DNA of 28,385 nucleotides from Prevotellaceae bacterium UBA1716 (GCA_002317225.1 DCIW01000010.1:1-28385); one strand, 5' to 3'; positions 6,474-14,248 are shown, counted from the first letter of the stretch. Numbers and translations are program-made. The notes: generated by a model not told the origin, from the sequence alone.

Positions 6474-8786
6474 ATGCCAAATTCTGAAAAAATTACACTT
6501 GGTTTTATGTCCTCGTATCGAGACAAGACCACCAAGATCCTCACTCGCGAAGTCCTCTACGGATGGGCCGAGTCGAAGGAAGCCGAGAGAGCGATGGCAA
6601 ACATCGAACTCAACAATGATCCGGAGCAGAAGAATCGCCTCAAGCGTGAGACTCTCCCAGTAGCCATCTTCGCAGCACAGTGTACCGAGGGAGGTGCTCG
6701 CCCTACCAAAGCCACTCACCCGAAGAGCACAGGACTCTGCATCCACGATTTCGATCACATGGAAGAGAACGTAAGCGACTTCTATCTCCGAGTGGTTCAT
6801 CCTATGAGAGAGGAGATTAGCCTCGTATTCGCCCACATTTCGCCTCGTGGAGAGGGTATGCGACTCGTTACCGAACTCGCCCCAGGAGAGAGCATCCGCC
6901 AGTGTCAGGCTCGTATTGCTGAAAAGATTGGTCTTCAGGCAGATAAGTCGGTTCACGACATCACTCGCCTCTCATTCATTCCATCAAGAAAGTACTTCCT
7001 TTATGCCAATGATGCGAAGCTCTTTGACAGAGAAATTGAGATGGAAAAGGATGTGGAGAATGAGGTGGTAGCAGAACAGCCTATCGAGGTAGAGGGAGTC
7101 GCAAATCACGACGGTGGTTCTGAAACTCCAGTTACCAACCAGCCTGCCAACACCGAAAACCCTATTGGGCAGATTCTCACAAAGGAGCTTGCCAAGAGCA
7201 TGCAGTATCAGGGAGTGCCTTACTCACGCATCATCGAGGAGATTCTCGCTCGTTTTGCTACTGGAGGCAAGCCAAAGGAGGGTGAACGCAACAACGACCT
7301 TTATGCTCTCGTTCGCGAACTCCGCACTCTGACACAGTTCAATTTTCAGTCCACCTACCTCCTCGTAGCACCTTACTTCGATGGATTGGGCGACTCGGAA
7401 ATTCGTGCTACCGTCAACTCTGCAATCAACAGCACTGGAGGTCGTACCATCTCACCTTCGCTTCAGGCTATCATCCGCGATTTGAAGTCGGAAAATGCTT
7501 CACAAAGCAACGATTTCCGTCTTCCTCAAATCACCGTAATGCCTAAGATTATGCGTAAGCTCGTGAATTGCTACCCACAGAAGCAGAGAGAAGCGGCAGT
7601 CATCACATTGCTCTCAATGCTAGGCGTTTACAGCACCCGAGTGAGAGCACGCTACATCGACAATTCGCTCCATTCCACCACTTTTATTTCGCACGTAGTG
7701 GCTGAATTTGGTTCGGGTAAGGGTTTCATGACCGATCTCAAGAACAAGGTGCTCCATCGCCTTGAAAGAGAAGATGAGCGTACGCGTGAGAGACTCGAAG
7801 AGATGCGTATGGCCAACATGAATGCAGCCAACAAGGGTGAGGATATGAAGCGAGGCCCTCGTTTTGCTCCTCGTTTCCTTGGCGATGATACTACGGTAGT
7901 CACTCTCTACAAGTATCTCGAGGCTCTCGAAGGTGTTCACCCTATCGTCTATTCTGAGGAGATTGTTCAGCTTATCCAGAACGCAAAGGGGCAGTATGGC
8001 AACCTTAAGGGATTCTATCTCAAGGGATTCGACAATGCTCGCATGACTCACGAGACGGCTTCGCAGGATACGCCAAACTATGTGATTCCTGAGGCTTGCA
8101 TCAACTTCTGTACGAGTAGCACATTCAAGAACACTACCAAGTTCTTCACCCTCGAAGATGGTATGGCATCGCGTGTGGCATTCTCCACTTTCCCTACCAA
8201 TCTCACCGATCCAATCCCTGTGTATCAGACTCTTACCAAGGCTGTAGCACGTCAGCTCGATGAGTGCATATCAAACCTTATTGCTGAAGGAAATGGGCAG
8301 AAGGTGGAGTATAAGCTTCCGAAGGTGAGCAAGGCAATTCAGGAGTTCATCAACCAGGCAAATGCCACTTACGAAGATGGTGGCGACGAGGCTTATCGCA
8401 AGTTTGCCAACCGCTCTGCCGTAATAGGATTCCGTGCAGGACTTCTCGCCTATCTGCTTGAGGGTCATAAGGAAACGAAGTCTGTCATTGAGTTTGCCAT
8501 TCAGGTAGCCAACTATGTTCGTGAGGTTCAGTACATGCTCTTCGGTGATACTTGGAACGAAGAAAGTGGCAATTACGACATCTCTACCCGTACAGGTGCC
8601 AACAAGACTCTGCTCTCCGAACTCCCTGACCACTTCACTCGTCGTGATGTCAGTCTCATTTACATGCAGCAGGGGCGTTCTTCTTCAGGGCTTCGTATGG
8701 CTATCAAGCGTTGGCGTGACAAGGGTCACATCCGCGAAGACGAGAACGGTGTCTTCCACAAGCTCAAGTCGCTCTCCGAAGTTTAG
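6474..8786 (+). CDS. VirE N-terminal (BT4734-like primase) / DUF3987 helicase-like protein
   Basis: 770 residues. The N-terminal region (about 1-185) fits the VirE_N/BT4734-like family, related to archaeo-eukaryotic primases: LCIHDFDH holds the paired acidic residues D92 and D94, followed by SPRGEG at 123-128 and HDITRLSFIPSRKY at 161-174. About 265-330 resemble a primase C-terminal helical domain (GERNNDLYALVREL). About 350-650 resemble DUF3987, with a Walker-A-like GSGKG at 413-417 (the usual Ser/Thr after Lys is Gly) and YSEE at 493-496 as a Walker-B-like site. The C-terminal 70 residues look like a winged helix (RRDVSLIYMQQGRSSSGLRMAIKRW). Proteins of this type occur in Bacteroidetes mobile and phage-related DNA and probably help replicate it. 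Here it sits in a small terminal-repeat-bounded cassette with its own promoter. ATPase and primase activity are inferred. Confidence 0.85.
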   Translation: MPNSEKITLGFMSSYRDKTTKILTREVLYGWAESKEAERAMANIELNNDPEQKNRLKRETLPVAIFAAQCTEGGARPTKATHPKSTGLCIHDFDHMEENVSDFYLRVVHPMREEISLVFAHISPRGEGMRLVTELAPGESIRQCQARIAEKIGLQADKSVHDITRLSFIPSRKYFLYANDAKLFDREIEMEKDVENEVVAEQPIEVEGVANHDGGSETPVTNQPANTENPIGQILTKELAKSMQYQGVPYSRIIEEILARFATGGKPKEGERNNDLYALVRELRTLTQFNFQSTYLLVAPYFDGLGDSEIRATVNSAINSTGGRTISPSLQAIIRDLKSENASQSNDFRLPQITVMPKIMRKLVNCYPQKQREAAVITLLSMLGVYSTRVRARYIDNSLHSTTFISHVVAEFGSGKGFMTDLKNKVLHRLEREDERTRERLEEMRMANMNAANKGEDMKRGPRFAPRFLGDDTTVVTLYKYLEALEGVHPIVYSEEIVQLIQNAKGQYGNLKGFYLKGFDNARMTHETASQDTPNYVIPEACINFCTSSTFKNTTKFFTLEDGMASRVAFSTFPTNLTDPIPVYQTLTKAVARQLDECISNLIAEGNGQKVEYKLPKVSKAIQEFINQANATYEDGGDEAYRKFANRSAVIGFRAGLLAYLLEGHKETKSVIEFAIQVANYVREVQYMLFGDTWNEESGNYDISTRTGANKTLLSELPDHFTRRDVSLIYMQQGRSSSGLRMAIKRWRDKGHIREDENGVFHKLKSLSEV

Positions 8787-8809
8787 TCTAACTCTCTCAT
8801 TAACAACCA

Positions 8810-8851
8810 ACAAGAGGATACAGTCTTCATCGGCCGTACCCTCTTGTTTTT
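8810..8851 (+). terminator. Terminator after the primase-like gene
   Basis: ACAAGAGGATAC (8810-8821) pairs with GTACCCTCTTGT (8836-8847) with one A/C mismatch, followed by a T-rich tail. It lies inside the cassette just before its right end. Confidence 0.7.
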
Positions 8852-8858
8852 ATATTAG

Positions 8859-8894
8859 CGTAACGCGTCACGCGTCACATTAAGGATTTTAGTG
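8859..8894 (-). repeat. Right terminal inverted repeat of the 4.2-kb cassette
   Basis: Read on the minus strand it begins CACTAAAATC and continues CTTAATGTGACGCGTGAC, GC, GTTACG; it matches the left end at 30 of 36 positions. Confidence 0.7.
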
Positions 8895-8904
8895 TCCTAT
8901 TGTC

Positions 8905-10200
8905 TTACTTTGCAATAATCAAGTAATACTTCTTCTTGCCCTGCTGAACGAGGAGATACTTGCCATCAAGGAGATCTGCAGAAGTGATAACCTGGTCAGG
9001 CTGAGCAAGCTTATCCTTGTTGATGCTTACACCACCACCCTTAACGAGTGTCTTCATTTCACCCTTAGATGCAAAGCACTTTGCCTTCTCAACACAAAGG
9101 TCGGCAGCCTTGATACCTGCTTCGAATTCGCTTGCTGCAACTTCAAACTTAGGCACACCTGCGAATACATCAAGAAGAGTCTGCTCATCGAGTTTGAGGA
9201 GACTTTCCTTAGTTGACTTACCGAAGAGGATATTTGATGCTTCGATTGCAGCATCGAGGTCTTCCTTAGAGTGAACCATGATTGTAACTTCCTCTGCAAG
9301 ACGCTTTTGGAGTATACGACGACCTGGGTCAGTATCGTGCTCAGCGATGATGCCATTGATAACATCTTCTTCGAGAGAAGTGAAAATCTTGATGTACTTC
9401 TTTGCATCCTCATCTGGCACGTTCAACCAGAACTGATAGAATGCGTATGGAGATGTACGCTCACGATCGAGCCAAATATTGCCTGATTCAGTCTTACCAA
9501 ACTTACGACCATCGCTCTTAGTTACGAGTGGACAAGTAAGTGCGAAACACTCACCACCATTCTTACGACGGATAAGCTCAGAACCTGTAGTGATGTTACC
9601 CCACTGGTCTGCACCACCAAGCTGAAGACGACAACCCTTGTTCTCATAGAGCCAGAGGAAGTCATAACCCTGAAGCAACTGGTAAGTGAACTCTGTGAAT
9701 GAAAGACCATCACGAGCTTCACCGTTGAGACGCTTCTGAACAGACTCCTTAGCCATCATATAGTTGACTGTGATGTGCTTACCGATGTCGCGAGCAAAAT
9801 CAAGGAAAGTGAAGTTCTTCATCCAGTCGTAGTTGTTCACGAGTTCTGCATGGTTTGGAGCATCACTATCGAAATCGAGGAAGCGAGAGAGCTGTTCCTT
9901 GATGCACTTAACGTTGTGAGCGAGAGTAGCCTCATCGAGAAGGTTACGCTCCTGACTCTTACCTGAAGGGTCACCAATCATACCTGTAGCACCACCAACG
10001 AGAGCAAGAGGCTTGTGACCACAACGCTGGAAGTGGCGAAGCATCATCACACCGCAGAGGTGTCCGATATGGAGCGAGTCAGCAGTTGGGTCGATACCCA
10101 AGTATGCTGTAGTCTGTTCCTTATTAAGGAGTTCGTCTGTACCTGGCATCATCTGGTGAATCATACCGCGCCAAGTCAGTTCCTTTACAAAATCTTTCAT
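8905..10200 (-). CDS. tyrS: Tyrosyl-tRNA synthetase
   Basis: 431 residues, a normal length for bacterial TyrRS. This class I enzyme activates tyrosine with ATP and charges tRNA-Tyr. The Rossmann core shows the ATP-site motif LHIGH near residue 42, GGATGMIGDPSGKSQER, QLLQGYDF, and LQLGGADQWGNI for substrate binding. The second ATP motif, classically KMSKS, appears as KFGKT before ESGNIWLD. The C-terminal 70 residues form an S4-type RNA-binding domain (ADLCVEKAKCF, VKGGGVSINKDKL). The start MKDFVKEL is the only sensible ATG. The -7 box TAACTTTGC lies 119 bp upstream. Downstream there is only 10 bp before the right end of the 4.2-kb cassette. It is a housekeeping gene and a good anchor for comparing this locus between strains. 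Confidence 0.97.
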   Translation of the reverse strand: MKDFVKELTWRGMIHQMMPGTDELLNKEQTTAYLGIDPTADSLHIGHLCGVMMLRHFQRCGHKPLALVGGATGMIGDPSGKSQERNLLDEATLAHNVKCIKEQLSRFLDFDSDAPNHAELVNNYDWMKNFTFLDFARDIGKHITVNYMMAKESVQKRLNGEARDGLSFTEFTYQLLQGYDFLWLYENKGCRLQLGGADQWGNITTGSELIRRKNGGECFALTCPLVTKSDGRKFGKTESGNIWLDRERTSPYAFYQFWLNVPDEDAKKYIKIFTSLEEDVINGIIAEHDTDPGRRILQKRLAEEVTIMVHSKEDLDAAIEASNILFGKSTKESLLKLDEQTLLDVFAGVPKFEVAASEFEAGIKAADLCVEKAKCFASKGEMKTLVKGGGVSINKDKLAQPDQVITSADLLDGKYLLVQQGKKKYYLIIAK

Positions 10201-10204
10201 CTTA

Positions 10205-10316
10205 TTTTGAGTTTTTAAGTTTTTGCGTTTATAAGTTTTTACGTTTTTGCTGGGAAAGCAAAGCGCTTGTTAGAACGTAAAAACGTACTAACGTATTAAC
10301 GTAAAAACGAATTTGC
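10205..10316. repeat. Self-similar TTTTTACG/CGTAAAAA filler in the tyrS leader
   Basis: The leader of tyrS is built of short related words: TTTTTGCG, TTTTTACG and TTTTTGC on one side, and CGTAAAAACG (twice), GTACTAACG and GTATTAACG on the other. The two halves can pair as a weak AT-rich stem around GCAAAGCGCTTG. No conserved regulatory RNA is recognised. Confidence 0.5.
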
Positions 10317-10318
10317 GT

Positions 10319-10327
10319 GCAAAGTTA
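10319..10327 (-). promoter_or_regulatory. -7 box of tyrS overlapping the upstream stop codon
   Basis: Read on the minus strand it is TAACTTTGC. Its first three bases are the TAA stop codon (10325-10327) of the DUF4435 gene. No TTTG is seen at -33. Confidence 0.55.
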
Positions 10328-11356
10328 CAACTTTTCTTCTGATTTCTGCTCATCATTATCAGAAAAAGACGCTAAAACCCTTTCAATATGTGCCTTTATG
10401 AGCTGATACTGCTCACTTTGCCTAAAGTTTGTGTTACGGCGAATCATCTGTTCGATAGGAGCCTGACTATGCTGATAGCACGCAAGTTCGTTGTCCATCT
10501 GCTTCGAATTGCCGTTTGCGAGACGTTTGATTTCCTTCTCACGGTCACGACGGAGGATGGTGATAACAGGGTCCATTGCCGAACTGATAACATTGTCCAT
10601 CAAGTGGTGGCCTTGTATATATAAATAGGTGTTGTCGGGACGCAAACCGAGTGTGGCAAGCTCTTTCTTCAATGGCCCAATCTTTCCTTTTGCATCGGGA
10701 TAATGATGTTGCATCCACGAAACCTTGCGATTGGCATTGTGGCGTACCTTTTCAATCGCATCCGTGAAATTGCTGATATTAAGGCGCTCGACATTTATGA
10801 AGTTGTTGAGCGTATTGAGAGGAAACTCTGTGAATCGGTTGGTACGGTAAATCCAAATTGCCCAAACAAAGAGTTCGTAAACGGCCTCACTATATGCCTT
10901 GAGATAACCTTCGAAATCAAATATCTGACGGTCGTTGAGGGTTGACATCACACATACCTGATGCAGACTTGGAGCATAGCATTGGAGGTTCTCGATGGCA
11001 TAGGCATAAGTGTGAACCACATAAGGATTATCCAACATCATGCACGAATTACGAGTCTTTCGCTGAAGCAGATAGTCGAGGTCGGCATCCACGCAAGCAA
11101 TCATATTTGCACCAAGTCCTTCGCCGAGCTGGTTCATCATTGCCACCTTCTTGCCTCGGTTGAGGTTGGTTTTAGAAGGAAGCATCACCTCAAAAAAGCG
11201 CTCGTCGTTCTCATATTCGGACAAAATGTTCCTCCAGAAGAACACATCGTCGTATGCCTCGACATACACGACTATCTTCTTACGCTTTGCCTTCTTGAGT
11301 TTGTCGGCAGCATTGATGTAGCGGGAATTCAGATATGAAGAGAGATCCTTAGCCAT
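10325..11356 (-). CDS. DUF4435 (TOPRIM-like) protein, PARIS AriB-like partner
   Basis: 343 residues. The N-terminal part has the DUF4435 pattern: KKIVVYVEAYDDVFFWRNIL with E33, then a VACVD-type strand MIACVDADLDYLL with D90 and D92, then TYAYAIENLQC with E122. An E followed by a DxD matches TOPRIM-type metal-binding sites of OLD-family and PARIS nucleases. The rest is helical and basic without recognised motifs. It starts 7 bp after the stop of an ABC-type ATPase gene, so the two are almost certainly one operon. In the PARIS defence system an AAA ATPase (AriA) holds a DUF4435 effector (AriB) that is released on phage attack; that function is known for the family and only inferred here. Its TAA stop forms part of the tyrS -7 box. 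Confidence 0.75.
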   Translation of the reverse strand: MAKDLSSYLNSRYINAADKLKKAKRKKIVVYVEAYDDVFFWRNILSEYENDERFFEVMLPSKTNLNRGKKVAMMNQLGEGLGANMIACVDADLDYLLQRKTRNSCMMLDNPYVVHTYAYAIENLQCYAPSLHQVCVMSTLNDRQIFDFEGYLKAYSEAVYELFVWAIWIYRTNRFTEFPLNTLNNFINVERLNISNFTDAIEKVRHNANRKVSWMQHHYPDAKGKIGPLKKELATLGLRPDNTYLYIQGHHLMDNVISSAMDPVITILRRDREKEIKRLANGNSKQMDNELACYQHSQAPIEQMIRRNTNFRQSEQYQLIKAHIERVLASFSDNDEQKSEEKL

Positions 11357-11363
11357 TGAGAGA

Positions 11364-12188
11364 TTAGTTGGTGATTTCGTTCACTTCGGTCACGTTAGCA
11401 AGCCATCCGTCCATAATGAGTGCTGGCGAATGGGTAGAAAGAATGATTTGTGCGTTAGGATTGAGTTCGCGGATGAGTTGGAGAAGTCTTTGTTGCCATT
11501 CGATATGGAGCGATATCTCTGGTTCATCCATAAGGAGGGCGTATGGTTCACCATTCTCCACAAGTACGGTAAGCAGTATGACAAGCATCTGCTTTTCGCC
11601 CGAACTGAGTTGGTAGGGAGTGAGTGTCTCACCATTCTGCGAGAACTGAATCTCGTTGCTTTTGCGGTCGATGGTCTTATGAGTCTCAGCAAAGAGTTCG
11701 TCAACCATATCCTGGAAGTTCTTCTTAGGCACACTGACTTCTGCCGCCTTCAACTGGTCGGCAGGATCACCGCTCGTAAGGAGTTCGATTATCTTATTAC
11801 CTATATTTACTTGATAATCCAAATAACGCTTCTGAAGTCGGTAGAGCTGCCAGTCGAGTTCGGTCTTCACACGGGAGTCGGACATCTTCTCGAGCAAATC
11901 GCCGTGGAGAAGAGGTTTGTCGAACGAGCGAATAACATCAAACTTTATGTAGTCGCTTCCCTCAGGCATAAGTTTGATGATTACACCTTGAGGAGCCTCA
12001 CCAGCAACGAGTTCTCCTTTGTCTATCAACTTGAGAGTCTTTGCTGAATGATTGATTATGGTGCTCTTACCCACACCATTTATGCCACTAAGTATGTTCA
12101 CATCGGGCTGAAGCTGCCACTTAATGTGTCGGCCACCCTTCCAGAGAGCTTTGATTTCAATGCTCTCGATATACTGAGCTCTTTTCAT
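11364..12188 (-). CDS. ABC/OLD-type AAA ATPase, PARIS AriA-like
   Basis: 274 residues from the ATG at 12188. A longer frame begins at 12239, but the promoter box TAACTTTGC (12208-12216) lies inside that extension, so the shorter start is preferred. Motifs: Walker A GINGVGKST at 35-43; ABC signature LSSGEKQ at 194-200; Walker B ALLMDEPE at 217-224; D-loop SLHIEWQ; H-loop STHSP at 251-255. The segment between Walker A and the signature is short, so this is a compact ATPase lacking a long SMC-type coiled coil. No membrane partner is nearby, so it is not a transporter. The DUF4435 gene follows 7 bp downstream, giving the ATPase plus TOPRIM-like pairing of PARIS and OLD modules. It is smaller than the AriA proteins I recall. 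Confidence 0.8.
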   Translation of the reverse strand: MKRAQYIESIEIKALWKGGRHIKWQLQPDVNILSGINGVGKSTIINHSAKTLKLIDKGELVAGEAPQGVIIKLMPEGSDYIKFDVIRSFDKPLLHGDLLEKMSDSRVKTELDWQLYRLQKRYLDYQVNIGNKIIELLTSGDPADQLKAAEVSVPKKNFQDMVDELFAETHKTIDRKSNEIQFSQNGETLTPYQLSSGEKQMLVILLTVLVENGEPYALLMDEPEISLHIEWQQRLLQLIRELNPNAQIILSTHSPALIMDGWLANVTEVNEITN

Positions 12189-12207
12189 ACCTATAGATTT
12201 TAATGTC

Positions 12208-12239
12208 GCAAAGTTAATGCTTTTTGTTTTTATAAGCAA
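12208..12239 (-). promoter_or_regulatory. Promoter of the ATPase/DUF4435 operon
   Basis: The minus strand has TTGC (12236-12239) and TAACTTTGC (12208-12216), 19 bp apart. The ATG at 12188 lies 19 bp after the box, which decides the start of the ATPase. Confidence 0.65.
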
Positions 12240-12347
12240 TAAATAGCGAAAGTTTTTTATATTTATTACACATTTGGAACATTTATATCACTATAAAGAA
12301 CATAAATAACATTTTTATAGCATTTCTTGAAAATAATTGACATTTTG

Positions 12348-12380
12348 TTTTGTCATTAATATAAAACTCCTTACCTTTGC
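12348..12380 (+). promoter_or_regulatory. Promoter of the PII-amtB operon
   Basis: TTTTG at 12348-12352 and TACCTTTGC at 12372-12380 are 19 bp apart, a close match to the Bacteroidetes consensus. TGACA and TGTCA arms flank the -33 element (ATTGACATTTTGTTTTGTCA), a possible but weak operator. Confidence 0.75.
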
Positions 12381-12385
12381 ATCGT

Positions 12386-12544
12386 CAAAACAAAGTTACC
12401 GCTTACATTTTGACATCACAACACAACATAAAAATACAACACGACAATAAAACAACGACAACTTAAAACAACACAAACACAGAATAACAACAACAAAATA
12501 AAACAACAAACAATATCAAACACGAACTCAAAAACATTTAAGGT
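12386..12544 (+). other. Long CA-rich, nearly G-free leader of the PII gene
   Basis: The predicted transcript has a leader of about 160 nt. From 12417 to about 12540 it is almost only A and C with some T; I count four G. It is made of words like ACAACA and AAAACAAC. Such RNA cannot form stable structure and has no Shine-Dalgarno sequence. The opposite strand gives only low-complexity translation, so no gene is called. Confidence 0.6.
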
Positions 12545-12892
12545 ATGAAAAAGATTGAAGCAATTATCCGTAGAACCAAGTTCGAGGAAGTGAAGGAAGC
12601 CCTTCTCGCTGCCGACATCGACTGGTTTGAGTATCACGATTGTCATGGAATTGGACAAAGTCGTCAGGAACGCATCTATCGTGGTGTGGTTTACAGCACA
12701 GATATGATTGAGCGTATGCATATTACAATCATCTGCCGCGACTTGCTTGTAGACAATACAGTCAAGGTACTGCTCGAGGCAGCACACACTGGTCAGGTGG
12801 GAGATGGTCGAATCTTCATCAGCGAAGTAGCAGACTGTTACTCTATCCGCACTGGTGAACATGGTGATACTGTATTGAAAGACAAGAAGTAA
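12545..12892 (+). CDS. glnB: PII-family nitrogen regulatory protein
   Basis: 115 residues, the usual PII length. PII proteins are trimers that bind ATP/ADP and 2-oxoglutarate and report nitrogen and carbon status; the AmtB-linked type blocks the ammonium channel with its T-loop. Visible features: MKKIEAIIRRTKFEEVKEAL (first strand and helix), a T-loop region ending YRGVVYSTDM with Tyr50 near the Tyr51 modified in enterobacteria, and the B-loop/C-terminal segment TGQVGDGRIFISEV. The amtB gene follows 105 bp downstream, so this is most likely the GlnK-type partner; glnB and glnK cannot be separated by sequence alone. It has a strong promoter and an unusual CA-rich leader. The GIGQ motif before the T-loop differs from the classic GRQKG and may alter modification. 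Confidence 0.93.
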   Translation: MKKIEAIIRRTKFEEVKEALLAADIDWFEYHDCHGIGQSRQERIYRGVVYSTDMIERMHITIICRDLLVDNTVKVLLEAAHTGQVGDGRIFISEVADCYSIRTGEHGDTVLKDKK

Positions 12893-12990
12893 TTAGGAAT
12901 TAATAATTAAGAATTCAAAAATCAAAATTTTCATATTCACAGGCATTTTGCATTCTGAATTTTGCATTTTGAATTATTCATTTACACAGA
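12893..12990. repeat. Low-complexity spacer between PII gene and amtB
   Basis: A run of self-similar words: AATTAGGAATTAATAATTAA, then GCATTTTGCATTCTGAATTT, GCATTTTGAATT. It has no frame, promoter box or terminator, so the two flanking genes are probably one transcript. Confidence 0.45.
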
Positions 12991-12997
12991 CACTATT

Positions 12998-14242
12998 ATG
13001 TTATCTCATATATTAGATGCCGCCCCAGTAGTCGAAGCGGCTGTTGACCATGTAAACGGTCTTGATACCCTTTGGGTTTTGTTAGGAGCAATGCTCGTGT
13101 TTTGGATGCAGCCAGGTTTTGCACTTGTTGAAGCCGGCATGACACGCTCAAAGAACACCGCAAACATTTTGATGAAGAACTTCTGCGACTTTATGGCAGG
13201 TACAGTACTCTTCTGGATTGTTGGTTTCTCAATCATGTACGGTACAGACCACGGACTTCTCGGTTGGAGCGGTTTCGGTTTTATCGGAGAAGACAGCAAT
13301 ATTCCAGCTGAAGCAACATTCATTTTCCAGACAGTATTCTGTGCTACAGCAGCAACAATCGTTTCTGGTTCAATGGCTGAGCGTACAAAGTTCTCTATGT
13401 ACATCGTTTACTCACTTCTCATCTCTCTCTTCATTTACCCTATCGAAGGACACTGGTCTTGGGGTGGCGGTTGGCTCTCTGAAATGGGCTTCCACGATTT
13501 CGCAGGATCTACAGTAGTTCACCTTTGTGGTGGTGCACTCGCACTTGCAGGTGCTATCGTACTCGGTCCTCGTATCGGTAAATATGCTAAGGACGGAACA
13601 AGTCGAGCTATTCCTGGTCACAACCTCACTCTCGCTGCTCTCGGTGTATTCATCCTTTGGGTGGGATGGTTCGGATTCAACCCTTGTTCTACAGTTGCAA
13701 TGACTGGTTATGACAATGCAACAAGTGCTTCACACGTATTCGTTACAACAAATATGGCTGCCGCTACAGGTGGTATCGCAGCACTCATCTATACATGGAT
13801 AGTAGACGGAAAGCCTTCACTCTCAATGGTATGTAACGGTGTTCTTGCAGGTCTCGTTGGTATCACAGCAGGATGTGACTGCGTAGATATTTGGGCAGCA
13901 GCTATTATCGGTGTAGTAGTAAGTGTGGTAATGTGCATGAGCGTTGTATTCATCGATAAGGTTTGTAAGATTGACGACCCAGTTGGTGCAGTTTCAGTTC
14001 ACGGTGTAGGTGGCCTTCTTGGTACAATCCTCACAGGTGTATTCTGCAACCCAGAACTTGATGGCGTTGAAGCTACAGTAGGTGTTCAGACTCTCGGTGC
14101 TGTAGTAGTTGCAGTATTCGCATTCGTTGTAGGTCTCATCATCTTCGAAGTCATCAAGCATACTCACGGTCTCCGCGTTGAAAAGCGTATTGAAGAAGAA
14201 GGTCTCGATATTTACGAGCACGGAGAAGCTTGTTACAACTAA
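12998..14242 (+). CDS. amtB: Ammonium transporter AmtB
   Basis: 414 residues from ATG 12998; an in-frame TTG at 12962 would add 12 polar residues derived from the low-complexity spacer and is rejected. It is an inner-membrane trimeric ammonia/ammonium channel with about eleven helices. The first helix reads LDTLWVLLGAMLVFWMQPGFALVEAG, followed by the family-typical MTRSKNTANILMKN. The pore twin histidines lie in VVHLCGGALALAGA and VSVHGVGGLLGT. The end RVEKRIEEEGLDIYEHGE is cytosolic, where PII proteins dock. There is no cleavable Gram-negative signal peptide beyond MLSHILDAAPVVEAA. It pairs with the PII gene upstream and is expected to be expressed when nitrogen is low. Confidence 0.96.
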   Translation: MLSHILDAAPVVEAAVDHVNGLDTLWVLLGAMLVFWMQPGFALVEAGMTRSKNTANILMKNFCDFMAGTVLFWIVGFSIMYGTDHGLLGWSGFGFIGEDSNIPAEATFIFQTVFCATAATIVSGSMAERTKFSMYIVYSLLISLFIYPIEGHWSWGGGWLSEMGFHDFAGSTVVHLCGGALALAGAIVLGPRIGKYAKDGTSRAIPGHNLTLAALGVFILWVGWFGFNPCSTVAMTGYDNATSASHVFVTTNMAAATGGIAALIYTWIVDGKPSLSMVCNGVLAGLVGITAGCDCVDIWAAAIIGVVVSVVMCMSVVFIDKVCKIDDPVGAVSVHGVGGLLGTILTGVFCNPELDGVEATVGVQTLGAVVVAVFAFVVGLIIFEVIKHTHGLRVEKRIEEEGLDIYEHGEACYN

Positions 14243-14248
14243 AAAAAG

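Larger units (their letters stand above)
4667..8894. mobile_element. 4.2-kb cassette with 36-bp terminal inverted repeats carrying three genes
   Basis: The left end 4667-4702 and the complement of the right end 8859-8894 are both 36 bp and match at 30 positions. Both read CACTA, five variable bases, CTTAATGTGACGCGTGAC, two variable bases, GTTACG. Inside are three plus-strand genes: an unknown 312-residue protein, an AT-hook-like 172-residue protein, and a 770-residue VirE_N/DUF3987 protein. The right end stops 10 bp beyond the stop codon of tyrS, which reads the other way. A 7-bp word TCCTATT adjoins the right end (8895-8901) and recurs 4 bp outside the left end (4656-4662), a weak candidate for a target duplication. 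No transposase, integrase or relaxase is present, so mobility is inferred from the ends only. Confidence 0.65.

Noticed and set aside
10201..10318. T-box or other amino-acid riboswitch ahead of tyrS
   Set aside because: No T-box sequence or specifier stem is visible; only AT-rich self-similar words.
11430..12047. 205-codon plus-strand frame opposite the ATPase
   Set aside because: Antisense to the Walker A, signature and Walker B region of a clear ATPase.
12962..12997. TTG-initiated N-terminal extension of AmtB
   Set aside because: The extra residues come from low-complexity spacer DNA, while ATG 12998 gives the usual short AmtB N-terminus.
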